Part shown: piece by piece, positions 1-7,605 of the stretch
Layout of the letters: each line of letters opens with the position of its first letter
Position numbering within the stretch: position 1 is the first letter of the stretch
DNA from: a virus
Reading direction: 5' to 3' (one strand)
IMG/VR virus record: IMGVR_UViG_3300028925_005942
Location: 1-63,437 of that record
Length of the DNA stretch: 63,437 nucleotides
The notes under the pieces: generated by a model
What the model was told of the DNA's origin: nothing
Databases searched by the model: none
Seen by the model: only the letters and a program-made list of their open reading frames with translations
Made by a program: the position numbers and the translations under genes

Positions 1-48
1 GAATGCGAATAATCCAATAGCTACAACTATTACTTTTAAAAATATCAT
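1..48 (-). CDS. partial small membrane protein, N-terminus only
   Basis: The first 16 codons of a leftward gene cut by the window edge, read from the ATG at 48. They are strongly hydrophobic after the first residues (MIFLKVIVVAIGLFAF), as in a signal peptide or single membrane anchor. The leader before the ATG is A-rich, as for other genes here. Function cannot be judged. Confidence 0.4.
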   Translation of the reverse strand, partial: MIFLKVIVVAIGLFAF

Positions 49-103
49 AATTTCTTTTTTATTTGTTAATTGTATTGGGGAGGCGACCAAACCCCCCCTC
101 TAC

Positions 104-174
104 TACTCAGGTCTGAAAAATTAAATGCTTTTGCAGGTCTTACCCTATATTTATTATTAATTATTTCCTGAGTA
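104..174 (-). other. intergenic inverted repeat (TACTCAGG / CCTGAGTA)
   Basis: The gap between the partial gene and the 43-codon gene holds an exact 8-base inverted repeat (104-111 and 167-174) around a 55-base loop. Next to it at 77-98 is a G-run/C-run hairpin (GGGGAGG, loop, CC..CCCC). It could be a structured leader or a terminator for the 181-312 gene. There is no clean U-run, so its role is open. Confidence 0.3.
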
Positions 175-180
175 TTATTG

Positions 181-312
181 TTAATCTTCTAAGTCCCTAA
201 GAAGTGATAGTAATTTATGCTTTGCTGTATCCACCTTACAGTGACTACCCTGCATTGCTTCTATTGACTCTAGGATTTCCTCAATCCTTTTTATTATTGC
301 TTTATTATCCAT
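181..312 (-). CDS. hypothetical 43-residue helical protein
   Basis: A short frame whose ATG overlaps the stop of the upstream resolvase gene (TAATG), typical of coupled phage genes. The product is helical and charged (starts MDNKAIIKRIEEILESIEAM) with no recognisable domain. It ends at TAA 181-183. The overlap and the codon usage like neighbours support it as real. Confidence 0.5.
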   Translation of the reverse strand: MDNKAIIKRIEEILESIEAMQGSHCKVDTAKHKLLSLLRDLED

Positions 313-680
313 TATAGTATTGTCATTATCATTCCTGCATTCTCTTTATCTACCTCATAACCTAAGAAAGATGGGATTACATAGTCACAATTATCTTCCT
401 CTAGCCATTCATATTTCTGCATAAGGTCTAATGGAAGTTGAGCTGCATTTATATAATCAAACTTTCTCTTTGAATCTCTTACAAAGTAAAACCCTATCTT
501 ATATGGTTTCTCCTTACCCTCCAGAAGCTTTAAGAACTCTCCTTTCTTAGCTAGGTACTCAGCCTTAGTGTTTTTAACATACCTCTGTGCTGTTTTAGAG
601 TACACCAAGAACTTCCCAGTCCATTGCTTACTATTTTTGGAGCTAGACACATTACCTGATATCCATATTTCGCTACTCAT
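312..680 (-). CDS. RusA-like Holliday junction resolvase (probable)
   Basis: 122 residues, the usual RusA size. The C-terminal half has the RusA layout: KFDYINAAQ around residue 75, a helix, then an acidic EEDN..D cluster at 94-99. This matches the spaced aspartates that bind Mg2+ in RusA (known for the family). Such enzymes cut four-way junctions made during recombination or replication before packaging. It overlaps the upstream nuclease gene by 8 bases and sits in the leftward replication block with ERF and exonuclease genes, which fits. Similarity is by motif layout only and the N-terminal half is not typical, so the assignment is moderate. Confidence 0.6.
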   Translation of the reverse strand: MSSEIWISGNVSSSKNSKQWTGKFLVYSKTAQRYVKNTKAEYLAKKGEFLKLLEGKEKPYKIGFYFVRDSKRKFDYINAAQLPLDLMQKYEWLEEDNCDYVIPSFLGYEVDKENAGMIMTIL

Positions 681-1179
681 CTAATTCTGTTTTTTTAATT
701 GTATCAATGCCAAAATATCTACTATATTCTTTTCTTGGTATTAATATTAGCTTAGATTGATTATTGTCCCCTCCCATCACTACCTTAAGATTTTTTATAC
801 TCTTCTTGATTAATTTCTTTAACTTGTCTACCTCCATCATCCATACATTATTAGAGGAGATGTTGGGCATATAGTACACCCACCAATCAGACTTAGTAAC
901 AGATAAGCCAGAAGGCTTGCCCTTGAATTCAATCTCAATAGCTATATTACCTGTATCTCTACCGTCAGAGACATAATCATCTGTTTTGACTTCAAACATA
1001 AGGTTTTTGTCGGCTTTTGGAGAGTACATTATTAAATCATAATCTGAGTTCTTACCATTCTTTTCTAAGCCATCAATGATTTCCATACCCTGCATAGCAA
1101 GATATAGTGCTATAATTTTCTCTCCATTCTCACCGAACTCTCTATCTTTTTCTACCTTTTCGTTTCTCCATGTTTCCAT
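673..1179 (-). CDS. PD-(D/E)XK-fold phage endonuclease-like protein
   Basis: 168 residues. Residues 45-66 read SDYDLI..., a short loop, then FEVKTD, giving the D48...E63-x-K65 core of the PD-(D/E)XK nuclease fold. It is followed by an acidic/aromatic segment (GNIAIEIEFKGKPSGL, then SDWWVYYMP) typical of a phage family usually annotated as nuclease or resolvase. It likely cleaves DNA during replication or recombination; the substrate is unknown. It is the first gene after a TATATTTG promoter box only 4 bases upstream of the ATG, so its mRNA may be leaderless. Confidence 0.6.
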   Translation of the reverse strand: METWRNEKVEKDREFGENGEKIIALYLAMQGMEIIDGLEKNGKNSDYDLIMYSPKADKNLMFEVKTDDYVSDGRDTGNIAIEIEFKGKPSGLSVTKSDWWVYYMPNISSNNVWMMEVDKLKKLIKKSIKNLKVVMGGDNNQSKLILIPRKEYSRYFGIDTIKKTELDE

Positions 1180-1183
1180 ACTG

Positions 1184-1191
1184 CAAATATA
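1184..1191 (-). promoter_or_regulatory. Bacteroidetes-type -7 box, leftward
   Basis: TATATTTG on the minus strand matches the TAnnTTTG -7 element of the Bacteroidetes primary sigma factor. It lies immediately before the ATG at 1179, in the 48-base gap after the primase-helicase gene, so it would start a separate transcript for the nuclease-resolvase group. Confidence 0.6.
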
Positions 1192-1227
1192 TGTTTTTTT
1201 GTTAATATAATTATTAAATGTTAATAA

Positions 1228-2991
1228 CTAGTAAGGTAGCCTATCTGAATCTATTTTATTAACCAAGTCATCTAAGGGATACTCTCCATTTTCATAGAAC
1301 CTACCCGATGGTCTATGGTAGTTAAACGTAATAGGAGCTCCTGTAGGGATACCTACAAGCTTTTGAAACTTAATCTTCTGCACATGAATATGAGAAGTAG
1401 TGTCTCTAGGGTCTTTAGGGTTAGGTCTATGGACTGTTATAATATTATCAGCCTTATTATACCAGTTAGCCCCTCCAGAAATCCTATATGCCGTTGGAAC
1501 TTCATTATCCATTGTATTACTACCCGCTACACTCCTCATTGTAATAGGATGAGCAACAACCATAAACTTAACATCATTAGCCTTAGTGAACCTTCTAATC
1601 TTGTTAAGAGTGTTGGCTACGTGATTAGCTTCAGATACTCCCGAATAGTCATGGTCTAATTGATTGTAAGGGTCTATTATAACTCCTTTAATCCCTCTAG
1701 TCCTAACAAGGTACTGAAACCTATCCAACACATTATCTAGTTTAAAGTTATCCTCTGGGTATACTGCAAAGAAATGCTTATTAACAAACTTCATTCCCGC
1801 ATCATACTCATTGATATTCATCCTACTGTCAGCATCAATATCAGATGTTGTACCCACATACATCTCAATAAGAGTTTCATACAACTCATTGATTGGATAA
1901 TTCTCTGGAGAAAACACCCCCCACTTCCATCCATAAAGAATAGCTGAGTTAATCATAATCTGAAAGCAGAAAGATGACTTACCGTGTCCTGGTATCCCTG
2001 TAAACACATCAAATTCAGCAGCTCTAAGTGAGTAGTGTCCATCCAACCCTGCATACCCAGTAGTTAACCCTTTCTCTTTTCCATTGTGATATGAATCCCA
2101 TAGCATTTCTTCTACAGAATCAACTCCAAATACTCCTTCAATAGGATAAGGTCTAGCCCCTTCGTAACACTCGTAAAGCTTTTCCTCACTATGCTTAACT
2201 AAAACATCATTCGCATCCTTACAGTCTTCAGGAAAGTCTATAATCCAAACTCTATCTCTACCAAGCCTTCTACTAAGTTCTTCTAGGAGTCTTCTTCCAT
2301 TAGCATCATTGTCTACTGCGATATATATCTTAGTCTTATTCTCAAAGTACTTGTAACAATTATCTAAGTAAGAAAATTTAGCTTCAACATTTTTAGCATT
2401 AGCATTTGGAGCTCCATCAGGTACTGATACACAGAAATCTAACCCTAGAGCATCAAAAGAAAGCTTATCAAATTCTCCCTCTACTATAATAACCTGTTCT
2501 TTCTCTTTAATATCATCTAAACCATAGAAAACCTTTTCCGCACCAGCCACTTGCTTAAAGTTCTTATCTCCATCTCTATACTTAACATTCACACACTCAC
2601 CATCCTTGAAATAATTAAACCTGATAGTGTTTGCTTCTTTCTGTACTTGCGGCATGTACACCTTCTCTTCTGTTATTTTGTTTTTAATAACGACTTCTTG
2701 AGGTATACCTCTACCCTTAAAATACTTAAGCATTTTATCCGATACATCTGACTTATTGTATGCAGGCTTATTATATTTTATATACTTTTCTCTCATTTTT
2801 TTTTCTATTACCTTCCCAGACCACTCACAGTGATGACATACAAACACTCCGTTCTCTGTGTTTATAGACAAACATGGTTCTGTCTTTTTCTTTCTAGAGG
2901 TAGAACATTTAGGGCAGATGGCTTTTATTTCGTGTGTCCATCTACCCTTATATTCTATCCCGTACTCGTATAATTGCTCTTTTGTTATCAT
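1228..2991 (-). CDS. DNA primase-helicase (T7 gp4-like)
   Basis: 587 residues with the full primase-helicase order. An N-terminal zinc finger has C26PKC29 and C52HHC55. The TOPRIM primase core has EGEFD at 171-175 and DNDANG at 227-232. A RecA-type helicase has Walker A GIPGHGKSS at 332-340, Walker B GVIIDPYNQ near 440, and VAHP sensor-like residues. By family knowledge it primes lagging-strand synthesis and unwinds DNA 5'-3' as a hexamer. It overlaps the upstream initiator-like gene by 4 bases (ATGA), so the two are probably translated together. It is the clearest replication gene in the window; no DNA polymerase gene is seen beside it. Confidence 0.93.
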   Translation of the reverse strand: MITKEQLYEYGIEYKGRWTHEIKAICPKCSTSRKKKTEPCLSINTENGVFVCHHCEWSGKVIEKKMREKYIKYNKPAYNKSDVSDKMLKYFKGRGIPQEVVIKNKITEEKVYMPQVQKEANTIRFNYFKDGECVNVKYRDGDKNFKQVAGAEKVFYGLDDIKEKEQVIIVEGEFDKLSFDALGLDFCVSVPDGAPNANAKNVEAKFSYLDNCYKYFENKTKIYIAVDNDANGRRLLEELSRRLGRDRVWIIDFPEDCKDANDVLVKHSEEKLYECYEGARPYPIEGVFGVDSVEEMLWDSYHNGKEKGLTTGYAGLDGHYSLRAAEFDVFTGIPGHGKSSFCFQIMINSAILYGWKWGVFSPENYPINELYETLIEMYVGTTSDIDADSRMNINEYDAGMKFVNKHFFAVYPEDNFKLDNVLDRFQYLVRTRGIKGVIIDPYNQLDHDYSGVSEANHVANTLNKIRRFTKANDVKFMVVAHPITMRSVAGSNTMDNEVPTAYRISGGANWYNKADNIITVHRPNPKDPRDTTSHIHVQKIKFQKLVGIPTGAPITFNYHRPSGRFYENGEYPLDDLVNKIDSDRLPY

Positions 2992-3689
2992 TCAAACATT
3001 TCTTTATGTTCATTTCCCGATATATTATCAAAATTAACTTCATTCGCTCCAGTTTTCGAAACTATTTCATCCTCCCATCCCTTATTTCTTAGGAATGTAT
3101 CAGGATTTTTTCTATACTGTTTATCAGGTCTATGTAATTTATACTTAGGTATGTAATTCATACAACTTTTCTTATCTTTAGCTGATAGAGAACTCCACAA
3201 TGATAGTGACTTATCTTTCCCTACCCTCTTATCATATCCCTCCCAGAATTCTTCGAATCCTTCAGGGTTGTTAGCTTTCTTTTTATTTGTTTTGGTAGGA
3301 CTTGTCCCACCAGTTTTATCCTTACTCCATCTGATTTTAGCCCACTCTCTTGCTTTTTCTGTTTTTATATCTCTTTTAGCAAGTCTTTTGTTTAGGGAGT
3401 TAGACCAGAAATGTTCTCCATCGGATTCAAATAGCTCAAATTCTTCTATGCAATCCTTGACAAATTCTTTGATTGTATCAGGGTCACTACATGTTCTCTT
3501 GGCTAATACTCCCCATGTGGATTTTTTAGACATAATTAACTTATACCCTTCCTCCATAGATAGAGTTTCTATAATAATCCAATAGAACCCATACCCTTCA
3601 GCCCCATAGACTGAGAGTAGGGTTTCTATCTTCATATCACTAAACGCTATCGTATCATGTGGAAACCAATACGACTTTGTTTTAGCCAT
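2988..3689 (-). CDS. DUF4373-type replication initiator / helicase-loader-like protein
   Basis: 233 residues. The N-terminal 90 residues (YWFPHDTIAFSD, then VYGAEGYGFYWIIIETL) match the Lin1244/Lin1753 (DUF4373) winged-helix domain found in phage and plasmid replication proteins. A lysine/threonine-rich linker (about 120-140) leads to a C-terminal domain (FEEFWEGYDKR...YIPKY...YRKNPDTFLRNKGWEDE) like those in phage helicase loaders. It lies directly upstream of the primase-helicase gene, overlapping it by 4 bases, which supports a loader/initiator role. The linker DNA at 3294-3311 contains one member of the GTAGGAC palindrome family. Confidence 0.75.
   Translation of the reverse strand: MAKTKSYWFPHDTIAFSDMKIETLLSVYGAEGYGFYWIIIETLSMEEGYKLIMSKKSTWGVLAKRTCSDPDTIKEFVKDCIEEFELFESDGEHFWSNSLNKRLAKRDIKTEKAREWAKIRWSKDKTGGTSPTKTNKKKANNPEGFEEFWEGYDKRVGKDKSLSLWSSLSAKDKKSCMNYIPKYKLHRPDKQYRKNPDTFLRNKGWEDEIVSKTGANEVNFDNISGNEHKEMFE
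3294..3311. repeat. GTAGGAC palindrome copy (one mismatch)
   Basis: GGTAGGACTTGTCCCACC, one base short of a perfect 8+8 palindrome. It lies inside the coding region for the linker of the DUF4373 protein and is the leftmost member of a family otherwise found at 11.3-15.5 kb. Confidence 0.6.
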
Positions 3690-3691
3690 CT

Positions 3692-3958
3692 TTAGAACGG
3701 TAAGTCATCAGCATCAGCACTAGTAGACTCAGCTGGAGCTTTCTTTTCAGACTCTCTCCATTCCGATGCAGCTACTGCAAAATATTTCTTACCCGTCTTA
3801 CTTTCATTCAGCCACATAGCTAAATTCAATTTAACACCATCCTTGTCGTAGAATGTTCCTGTGTAATCAGGGTGTTTTTCAGACTCTTTCTTTTCATTTT
3901 TGAACATCGCTCCCGTGTTCGGTTTGTTTTCGTATGCCATTGTATTTGTTTTTGACAT
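3692..3958 (-). CDS. small ssDNA-binding-like protein with DDLPF tail
   Basis: 88 residues. The C-terminus is acidic and ends ADADDLPF, the same kind of tip single-stranded-DNA-binding proteins use to recruit partners. The core (NTGAMFKN..., DYTGTFYDKDGVKLNLAMWLNESKTGKKYFAVA) matches a short phage beta-rich family with that tail. It sits between initiator-like genes in the replication block, so a role coating or escorting ssDNA is plausible but not proven. The second ATG (MAYENK, at 3940) has the better A-rich leader and may be the true start. Confidence 0.6.
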   Translation of the reverse strand: MSKTNTMAYENKPNTGAMFKNEKKESEKHPDYTGTFYDKDGVKLNLAMWLNESKTGKKYFAVAASEWRESEKKAPAESTSADADDLPF

Positions 3959-3968
3959 TATGCTTACT

Positions 3969-4289
3969 CTAATATTGGTTTTCAGCTTCCCCCGTTTTCC
4001 TAATTTTACTATACATCATTTTAACTTCTCTTTTTCCAAATCCTGTGATGTGATATAAAGCAGTAATACCGTTACCACCCCCTCTCATCATCTCTATCAG
4101 TCTTTTGTCCTTCAGAGCCTTCATACCCTGCTGGATAGTATTATGGCCTAAGGGGATGTCTCTTTTTACTTCTCCCTTAGAGAATGTCTCTGAGTGGTAT
4201 GCATACAATAATATATGCACTACCGAGTATGAGACATCAATTCTATCTGATGTTTCTTTTTGGAACTTTCTAAAATATTTTAAATTCAT
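3969..4289 (-). CDS. winged-helix DNA-binding protein
   Basis: 106 residues with a MarR/replication-type winged-helix pattern: SYSVVHILLYAYHSETFSKGEVKRDI, a recognition helix GHNTIQQGMKALKDKRLIE, and a wing MRGGGNGITALYHIT. It starts inside the end of the DnaA-domain gene (4-base overlap). It could be a repressor of the early block or a replication accessory factor; the sequence does not decide. Confidence 0.6.
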   Translation of the reverse strand: MNLKYFRKFQKETSDRIDVSYSVVHILLYAYHSETFSKGEVKRDIPLGHNTIQQGMKALKDKRLIEMMRGGGNGITALYHITGFGKREVKMMYSKIRKTGEAENQY

Positions 4290-4864
4290 GACTCAATATA
4301 AATTCTCTCAGCATCTGTACCTATACAAATTAATCCTTCATATTCATATAAAACATCATTTACTGAATTCCATCCTTCACCATTTTGCTTAATATCTCCC
4401 TTAAGGTAAAGTCTATTGCCTTTAAGTTCAACTCCATCATGTTTCCATAAGATGTTATTAGCACCTTTATAAGATAAAGGAATGACTGTACCTTTAGTTT
4501 TATGTAGGAAGAAGTGAAGGGTTACATAGGTTTTATTTTCAACTCCTATCAAGTCATTCAGTTCTTTGATGATAGTATTAGCATCAGTAGAATAGTCTAA
4601 GATATCATTCACCTTGTTAATAGCGTGAATTACCGTAGCATGAGTTGCAAATCCTCCCATCTCTCTATACTGCTTAGAGATTAATGTTGATGAACCATTA
4701 TATTCCCCATAATAATGAGCATACCAAAATAAGTGATGTCTAGCATCAATTACAGCCCTTACTCTTGTCTTAGAAAATATCTGCTCTAATGTAACATTAA
4801 AGTACTCAGACATATATACCGATAACTGTTGCATCGATACATCTTTTGTTATTGTTTTTTTCAT
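4286..4864 (-). CDS. DnaA domain IV-like DNA-binding protein
   Basis: 192 residues. Residues about 30-85 (SKTRVRAVIDARHHLFWYAHYYGEY..., then SKQYREMGGFATHATVIHAINKV) follow the DnaA C-terminal domain: a basic helix, a helix-turn-helix, and a THATVIHA signature replacing the usual DHTTVLHA. No AAA+ ATPase part is present, so it can bind DnaA-box-like DNA but not melt it alone. The C-terminal 80 residues are beta-rich and unknown. TTATCAA repeats in the non-coding region at 15.7-16.0 kb are possible targets (inference). Confidence 0.72.
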   Translation of the reverse strand: MKKTITKDVSMQQLSVYMSEYFNVTLEQIFSKTRVRAVIDARHHLFWYAHYYGEYNGSSTLISKQYREMGGFATHATVIHAINKVNDILDYSTDANTIIKELNDLIGVENKTYVTLHFFLHKTKGTVIPLSYKGANNILWKHDGVELKGNRLYLKGDIKQNGEGWNSVNDVLYEYEGLICIGTDAERIYIES

Positions 4865-5637
4865 TATAATATTCCTTTAAAATAATACTCATCTATGTTA
4901 CTACTTTTATCTATAAAGAATTCCTTATATCTATTTAATAGTGCGTTATTTTTTAATCTTCCTGCTCCAACGAAATCCTCACTTGCTTGGTAGATAGCTA
5001 ATCGATATGGAGATGCTTTCTCTATAACAACAAACCAAAAGTCAGTTGCTCCAAAACCATCCAAATACCACGCTGCTTGCCTGTCATACCCATACTTCAT
5101 TGAAGACCTTCTAAAGGCATCTAAAGAGCAATCCTGAGTAGTTTTGATGTCAATAAGAATCTTATCTCCATTGTCATCTATAACAATCATATCAGCCTTA
5201 CCCTTACACTTAACACTTCCATTATCCCAAATCCTAACTGATTCTTTATGAGATTTTTCTAGGAATTTACTTGCTATATCATTGCTATAAATAACATCAG
5301 ACATTTGATTGATAGCATTCCATTCAGACACAGAGATGATAGTTTTTCCCTCATTCTCTAATACGAATTCATCCCAGACCTTACCTCTTCTAGTCTTACC
5401 ATCGTATATTGCTATGTCTGAGTCTACCTTTCCAGGCTCTAGTATTGTTGTATGGAATGCCTTACCAAATGTAAGAGCTGGAGAAGACTCTCCCACTCCC
5501 TCAAAATACTCTCTTAGATGTTGAGGAGACTTTCCTAATTTCCCTAACATACTGTTCGTTAGATATTCTCTATCTGCATAGTAAATATCGTCATCAAGAA
5601 ACTTAATCTCTTGATTTAAAATATCCTCCTCACTCAT
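4864..5637 (-). CDS. RecE/exonuclease VIII-like nuclease (DUF3799)
   Basis: 257 residues. SPALTFGKAFHTTILEP at 52-68 (H62) and GKADMIV...ILIDIKTTQ at 146-168 (D149, D163, K165) are the catalytic blocks of the lambda/RecE-type PD-(D/E)XK exonucleases, followed by a YGYDRQAAWY helix. By family knowledge it resects double-stranded ends 5'-3' to leave 3' tails. It is directly upstream of an ERF annealing gene, making a two-part recombination module. Start ATG 5637 overlaps nothing upstream and the stop abuts the 4864 gene start. Confidence 0.85.
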   Translation of the reverse strand: MSEEDILNQEIKFLDDDIYYADREYLTNSMLGKLGKSPQHLREYFEGVGESSPALTFGKAFHTTILEPGKVDSDIAIYDGKTRRGKVWDEFVLENEGKTIISVSEWNAINQMSDVIYSNDIASKFLEKSHKESVRIWDNGSVKCKGKADMIVIDDNGDKILIDIKTTQDCSLDAFRRSSMKYGYDRQAAWYLDGFGATDFWFVVIEKASPYRLAIYQASEDFVGAGRLKNNALLNRYKEFFIDKSSNIDEYYFKGIL

Positions 5638-6234
5638 CTATAAAGGAGGTAGTGTCGCAAGATTAATAGCAGCGCTAAGTTGTTTATGTTGGATTTTAGT
5701 CATTGTGTAGTCGTTCATTCTCTCACTAACTACCCCATCATTACCAGCCTTGATAGAAGTCATCATTAAACCCATAATAGCTTCAGTCATCTTCTTTTTA
5801 GTTGCCTTAGCTGGTTTAGTAACTTCTTTAGGATTAGATGTAGCATCTGCATCCTTTGTATCATCAATCAAAAACATATTTCCGAGAGTGTATTTCTTTG
5901 AATAACTGCTTGATGAACCAAAAGATTGTGCTATATCCATACCCTTACGGTCAGGGTCTATTCCTGCTGATGAAGTAGATGTAATAACCTCTCCTGTCTC
6001 ATCTATCAATGAAGCTTTTGTAGCTACAAATAAATATCCTCCCAACTCATTTGTTTCTTCTGAGAAAAGTAATATTAGTTTATGCTCCTTTAGGTGAGGC
6101 TTAAGAGCCTCAAGGATATCTTCAGAGCTCCTGTACTTATAACCACCAAAGGAATTCATCTGTCCTTTATGAACCTTTAAGTTTGTTTGTATCATGTTTA
6201 ATTTTTCGTGCAATGTCTTAGTTACTTTTGTCAT
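5638..6234 (-). CDS. ERF-family ssDNA annealing protein
   Basis: 198 residues. The N-terminal 130 residues carry ERF hallmarks: KGQMNSFGGYKYRSSEDILEAL, ALKPHLKEHKLILLFSEE, then GMDIAQSFGSSSSYSKKYTLGNMFLIDDTKDAD. It anneals complementary single strands exposed by the neighbouring exonuclease. The C-terminal part (lysine-rich KPAKATKKK, then helical) is the usual variable tail. Stop and start of the exonuclease gene are adjacent (5637/5638), so expression is coupled. Confidence 0.88.
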   Translation of the reverse strand: MTKVTKTLHEKLNMIQTNLKVHKGQMNSFGGYKYRSSEDILEALKPHLKEHKLILLFSEETNELGGYLFVATKASLIDETGEVITSTSSAGIDPDRKGMDIAQSFGSSSSYSKKYTLGNMFLIDDTKDADATSNPKEVTKPAKATKKKMTEAIMGLMMTSIKAGNDGVVSERMNDYTMTKIQHKQLSAAINLATLPPL

Positions 6235-6388
6235 TTCTTAATCTTTTAATTGTTAATTTTAATTGTTTTACTTCTTCTTCTAGAGCCAGTCTTATCGACC
6301 TCTCCTCATCATAATTCATCATCCACACCCTTGTCGACATGGCTAATTGTTCTGACTGCTGAATGAACAGCTCCTTCATTTTTCCCAT
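6218..6388 (-). CDS. small coiled-coil protein
   Basis: 56 residues, charged and helical (LALEEEVKQLKLTIKRLRND at the C-terminus). The frame is open 15 codons further upstream, but that extension runs through the -7 promoter box at 6412-6419, so the ATG at 6388 (MGKMKE) is chosen. It overlaps the ERF gene start by 17 bases and would lead the ERF-exonuclease transcript. Function unknown. Confidence 0.6.
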   Translation of the reverse strand: MGKMKELFIQQSEQLAMSTRVWMMNYDEERSIRLALEEEVKQLKLTIKRLRNDKSN

Positions 6389-6411
6389 ATTATTTTGTTT
6401 TAAATTGTATG

Positions 6412-6419
6412 CAAATATA
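6412..6419 (-). promoter_or_regulatory. Bacteroidetes-type -7 box, leftward
   Basis: TATATTTG on the minus strand, 24 bases before the ATG at 6388. It would fire the ERF / exonuclease / DnaA-like / initiator group as one early transcript. Confidence 0.65.
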
Positions 6420-6459
6420 CGGCATCTTTTCATATATATTACAATTGTTAATAACTTTT

Positions 6460-6837
6460 TTAATTGACAGAATCAGTATCCATATCACTTATCATAGCTC
6501 TAGTAAGGGGGTCTAGTCCATCCTCATATAGGTCATCCAAGCCCTTATATTTTTTGAACTCATCCCCCGCAGCTTTAAGGATATTAACAGCTAACTCCAT
6601 GTCATTTGAGCATTCAAAGAGAATGTTTGATAGTGTTTGAAGTCCAGAGATATGGTGCATTACAACATCTTCTCCGTTTAAGTCAAACTCCTCAATCTTT
6701 GCATCTGAATTACTCATTCTAATCATCATGCTATCCAAATGTTTTCTTACTTCGGGAGCAGAGTCCTCAATGAATTTAACCAATCCTTCTTGTAGTTTGG
6801 TTACTTTCTCTATTGTTACCTTTATATCTTTTTTCAT
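6460..6837 (-). CDS. hypothetical 125-residue acidic helical protein
   Basis: Helical, acidic (ends GLDPLTRAMISDMDTDSVN), no recognised domain. Its start is preceded by the three-copy TGCATATGCATATGCA control element with GATAA repeats, so it may be regulated differently from the other early genes. Confidence 0.6.
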   Translation of the reverse strand: MKKDIKVTIEKVTKLQEGLVKFIEDSAPEVRKHLDSMMIRMSNSDAKIEEFDLNGEDVVMHHISGLQTLSNILFECSNDMELAVNILKAAGDEFKKYKGLDDLYEDGLDPLTRAMISDMDTDSVN

Positions 6838-6902
6838 ATATTATGTTATATTATCTTATCTTATCTCATCTTATAGCATTGCGTTTGCATATGCATATGC
6901 AT
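6838..6902 (-). promoter_or_regulatory. TGCATATGCATATGCA control element, copy 1
   Basis: Read leftward: TGCATATGCATATGCA, a few bases, TGCTATAAGAT, then repeated GATAAGATAA up to the ATG at 6837. The same order occurs at 54784-54840 before another gene and (first part) at 16520-16554. TGCTATAAG resembles an extended -10 box with TTGCAT upstream. It could be a promoter class distinct from the TAnnTTTG sites, or an operator. Confidence 0.55.
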
Positions 6903-6905
6903 ACT

Positions 6906-6983
6906 TTAACCCTGTAAAAGTAGAGATATCATCACTATAACTGCCCATACTATGGTTTTAACTATATATTCCTTAGTCCTCAT
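6906..6983 (-). CDS. 25-residue single-span membrane peptide
   Basis: ATG at 6983, stop TAA 6906-6908. A short charged start (MRTKEYIVK) leads into a hydrophobic span (TIVWAVIVMISLLL). It fills the gap between two leftward genes. It is a plausible membrane micropeptide, but small size makes it uncertain. Confidence 0.4.
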   Translation of the reverse strand: MRTKEYIVKTIVWAVIVMISLLLQG

Positions 6984-6993
6984 ACTCACTATG

Positions 6994-7230
6994 CTATAGT
7001 GTGATTAGGTGGACTTCATCTGATTCTATCTGTTGGATTAGTATATAATCTGTCTCATTTCTATATCGTTCTAGGAGCAATTCTATTACCTCATGACTCT
7101 CTAAATCTGGAGCATTCTCCCATTCAAAGATACTCATTTCAAATAATTTACTGAACTCATTATGCAATTCAAATGCATCTAAAAATTCTCTTAATGTAAC
7201 ATACTCTTCTTTTCTTTTTGCTAATACCAT
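6994..7230 (-). CDS. hypothetical 78-residue acidic protein
   Basis: Acidic, helical N-terminus, ends in a strand-like EVHLITL. No known domain seen. First of a long series of small leftward genes spaced by 10-25 bases with A-rich leaders. Confidence 0.6.
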   Translation of the reverse strand: MVLAKRKEEYVTLREFLDAFELHNEFSKLFEMSIFEWENAPDLESHEVIELLLERYRNETDYILIQQIESDEVHLITL

Positions 7231-7249
7231 TTTTGTTTTCTTTTTTTTA

Positions 7250-7588
7250 TTAATAATTATCTAATTGTTCTGATGCTTCTTGTAAATCCTCATACTCCTT
7301 TACTAATGCAAGAAACCTATCTAATAAGTTCTTCCCATTCCCTTTTATTCCAAAGTATTTTTTAACATCAGTAACATACCAATTCCTATGAGGTTTCATA
7401 TTGTTGTTTACATACAACGATATATCTCTTTTTGATACCATTAAATTGTATACTGCCCTGTTCATAGGGTTTCCATTCATCTGAAAGACATTGTCTTGGT
7501 CAAATAATTCATCAGTAAATTGAGTTTTCTGCGCTAACATAGGTAACCCTAGATTAGTCATGATAGTGTATTGTTCTTTTTTATTCAT
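7250..7588 (-). CDS. hypothetical 112-residue protein
   Basis: No recognised domain. The middle (NPMNRAVYNLMVSKRDISLY) and the charged helical tail could form a small helical fold. Leader is A-rich (AATAAAATG). Part of the leftward small-gene series; an ACTATCA motif lies at 7561-7567. Confidence 0.6.
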   Translation of the reverse strand: MNKKEQYTIMTNLGLPMLAQKTQFTDELFDQDNVFQMNGNPMNRAVYNLMVSKRDISLYVNNNMKPHRNWYVTDVKKYFGIKGNGKNLLDRFLALVKEYEDLQEASEQLDNY

Positions 7589-7605
7589 TTTATTTATTTT
7601 TATTA

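Noticed and set aside
1315-1659. Rightward open frame inside the primase-helicase gene
   Set aside because: It is antisense to a clearly recognised protein with catalytic motifs, has no promoter or leader and no sensible composition.
6389-6433. N-terminal extension of the 6218-6388 gene
   Set aside because: The extension overlaps the -7 box at 6412-6419, so it would not be transcribed from that promoter.
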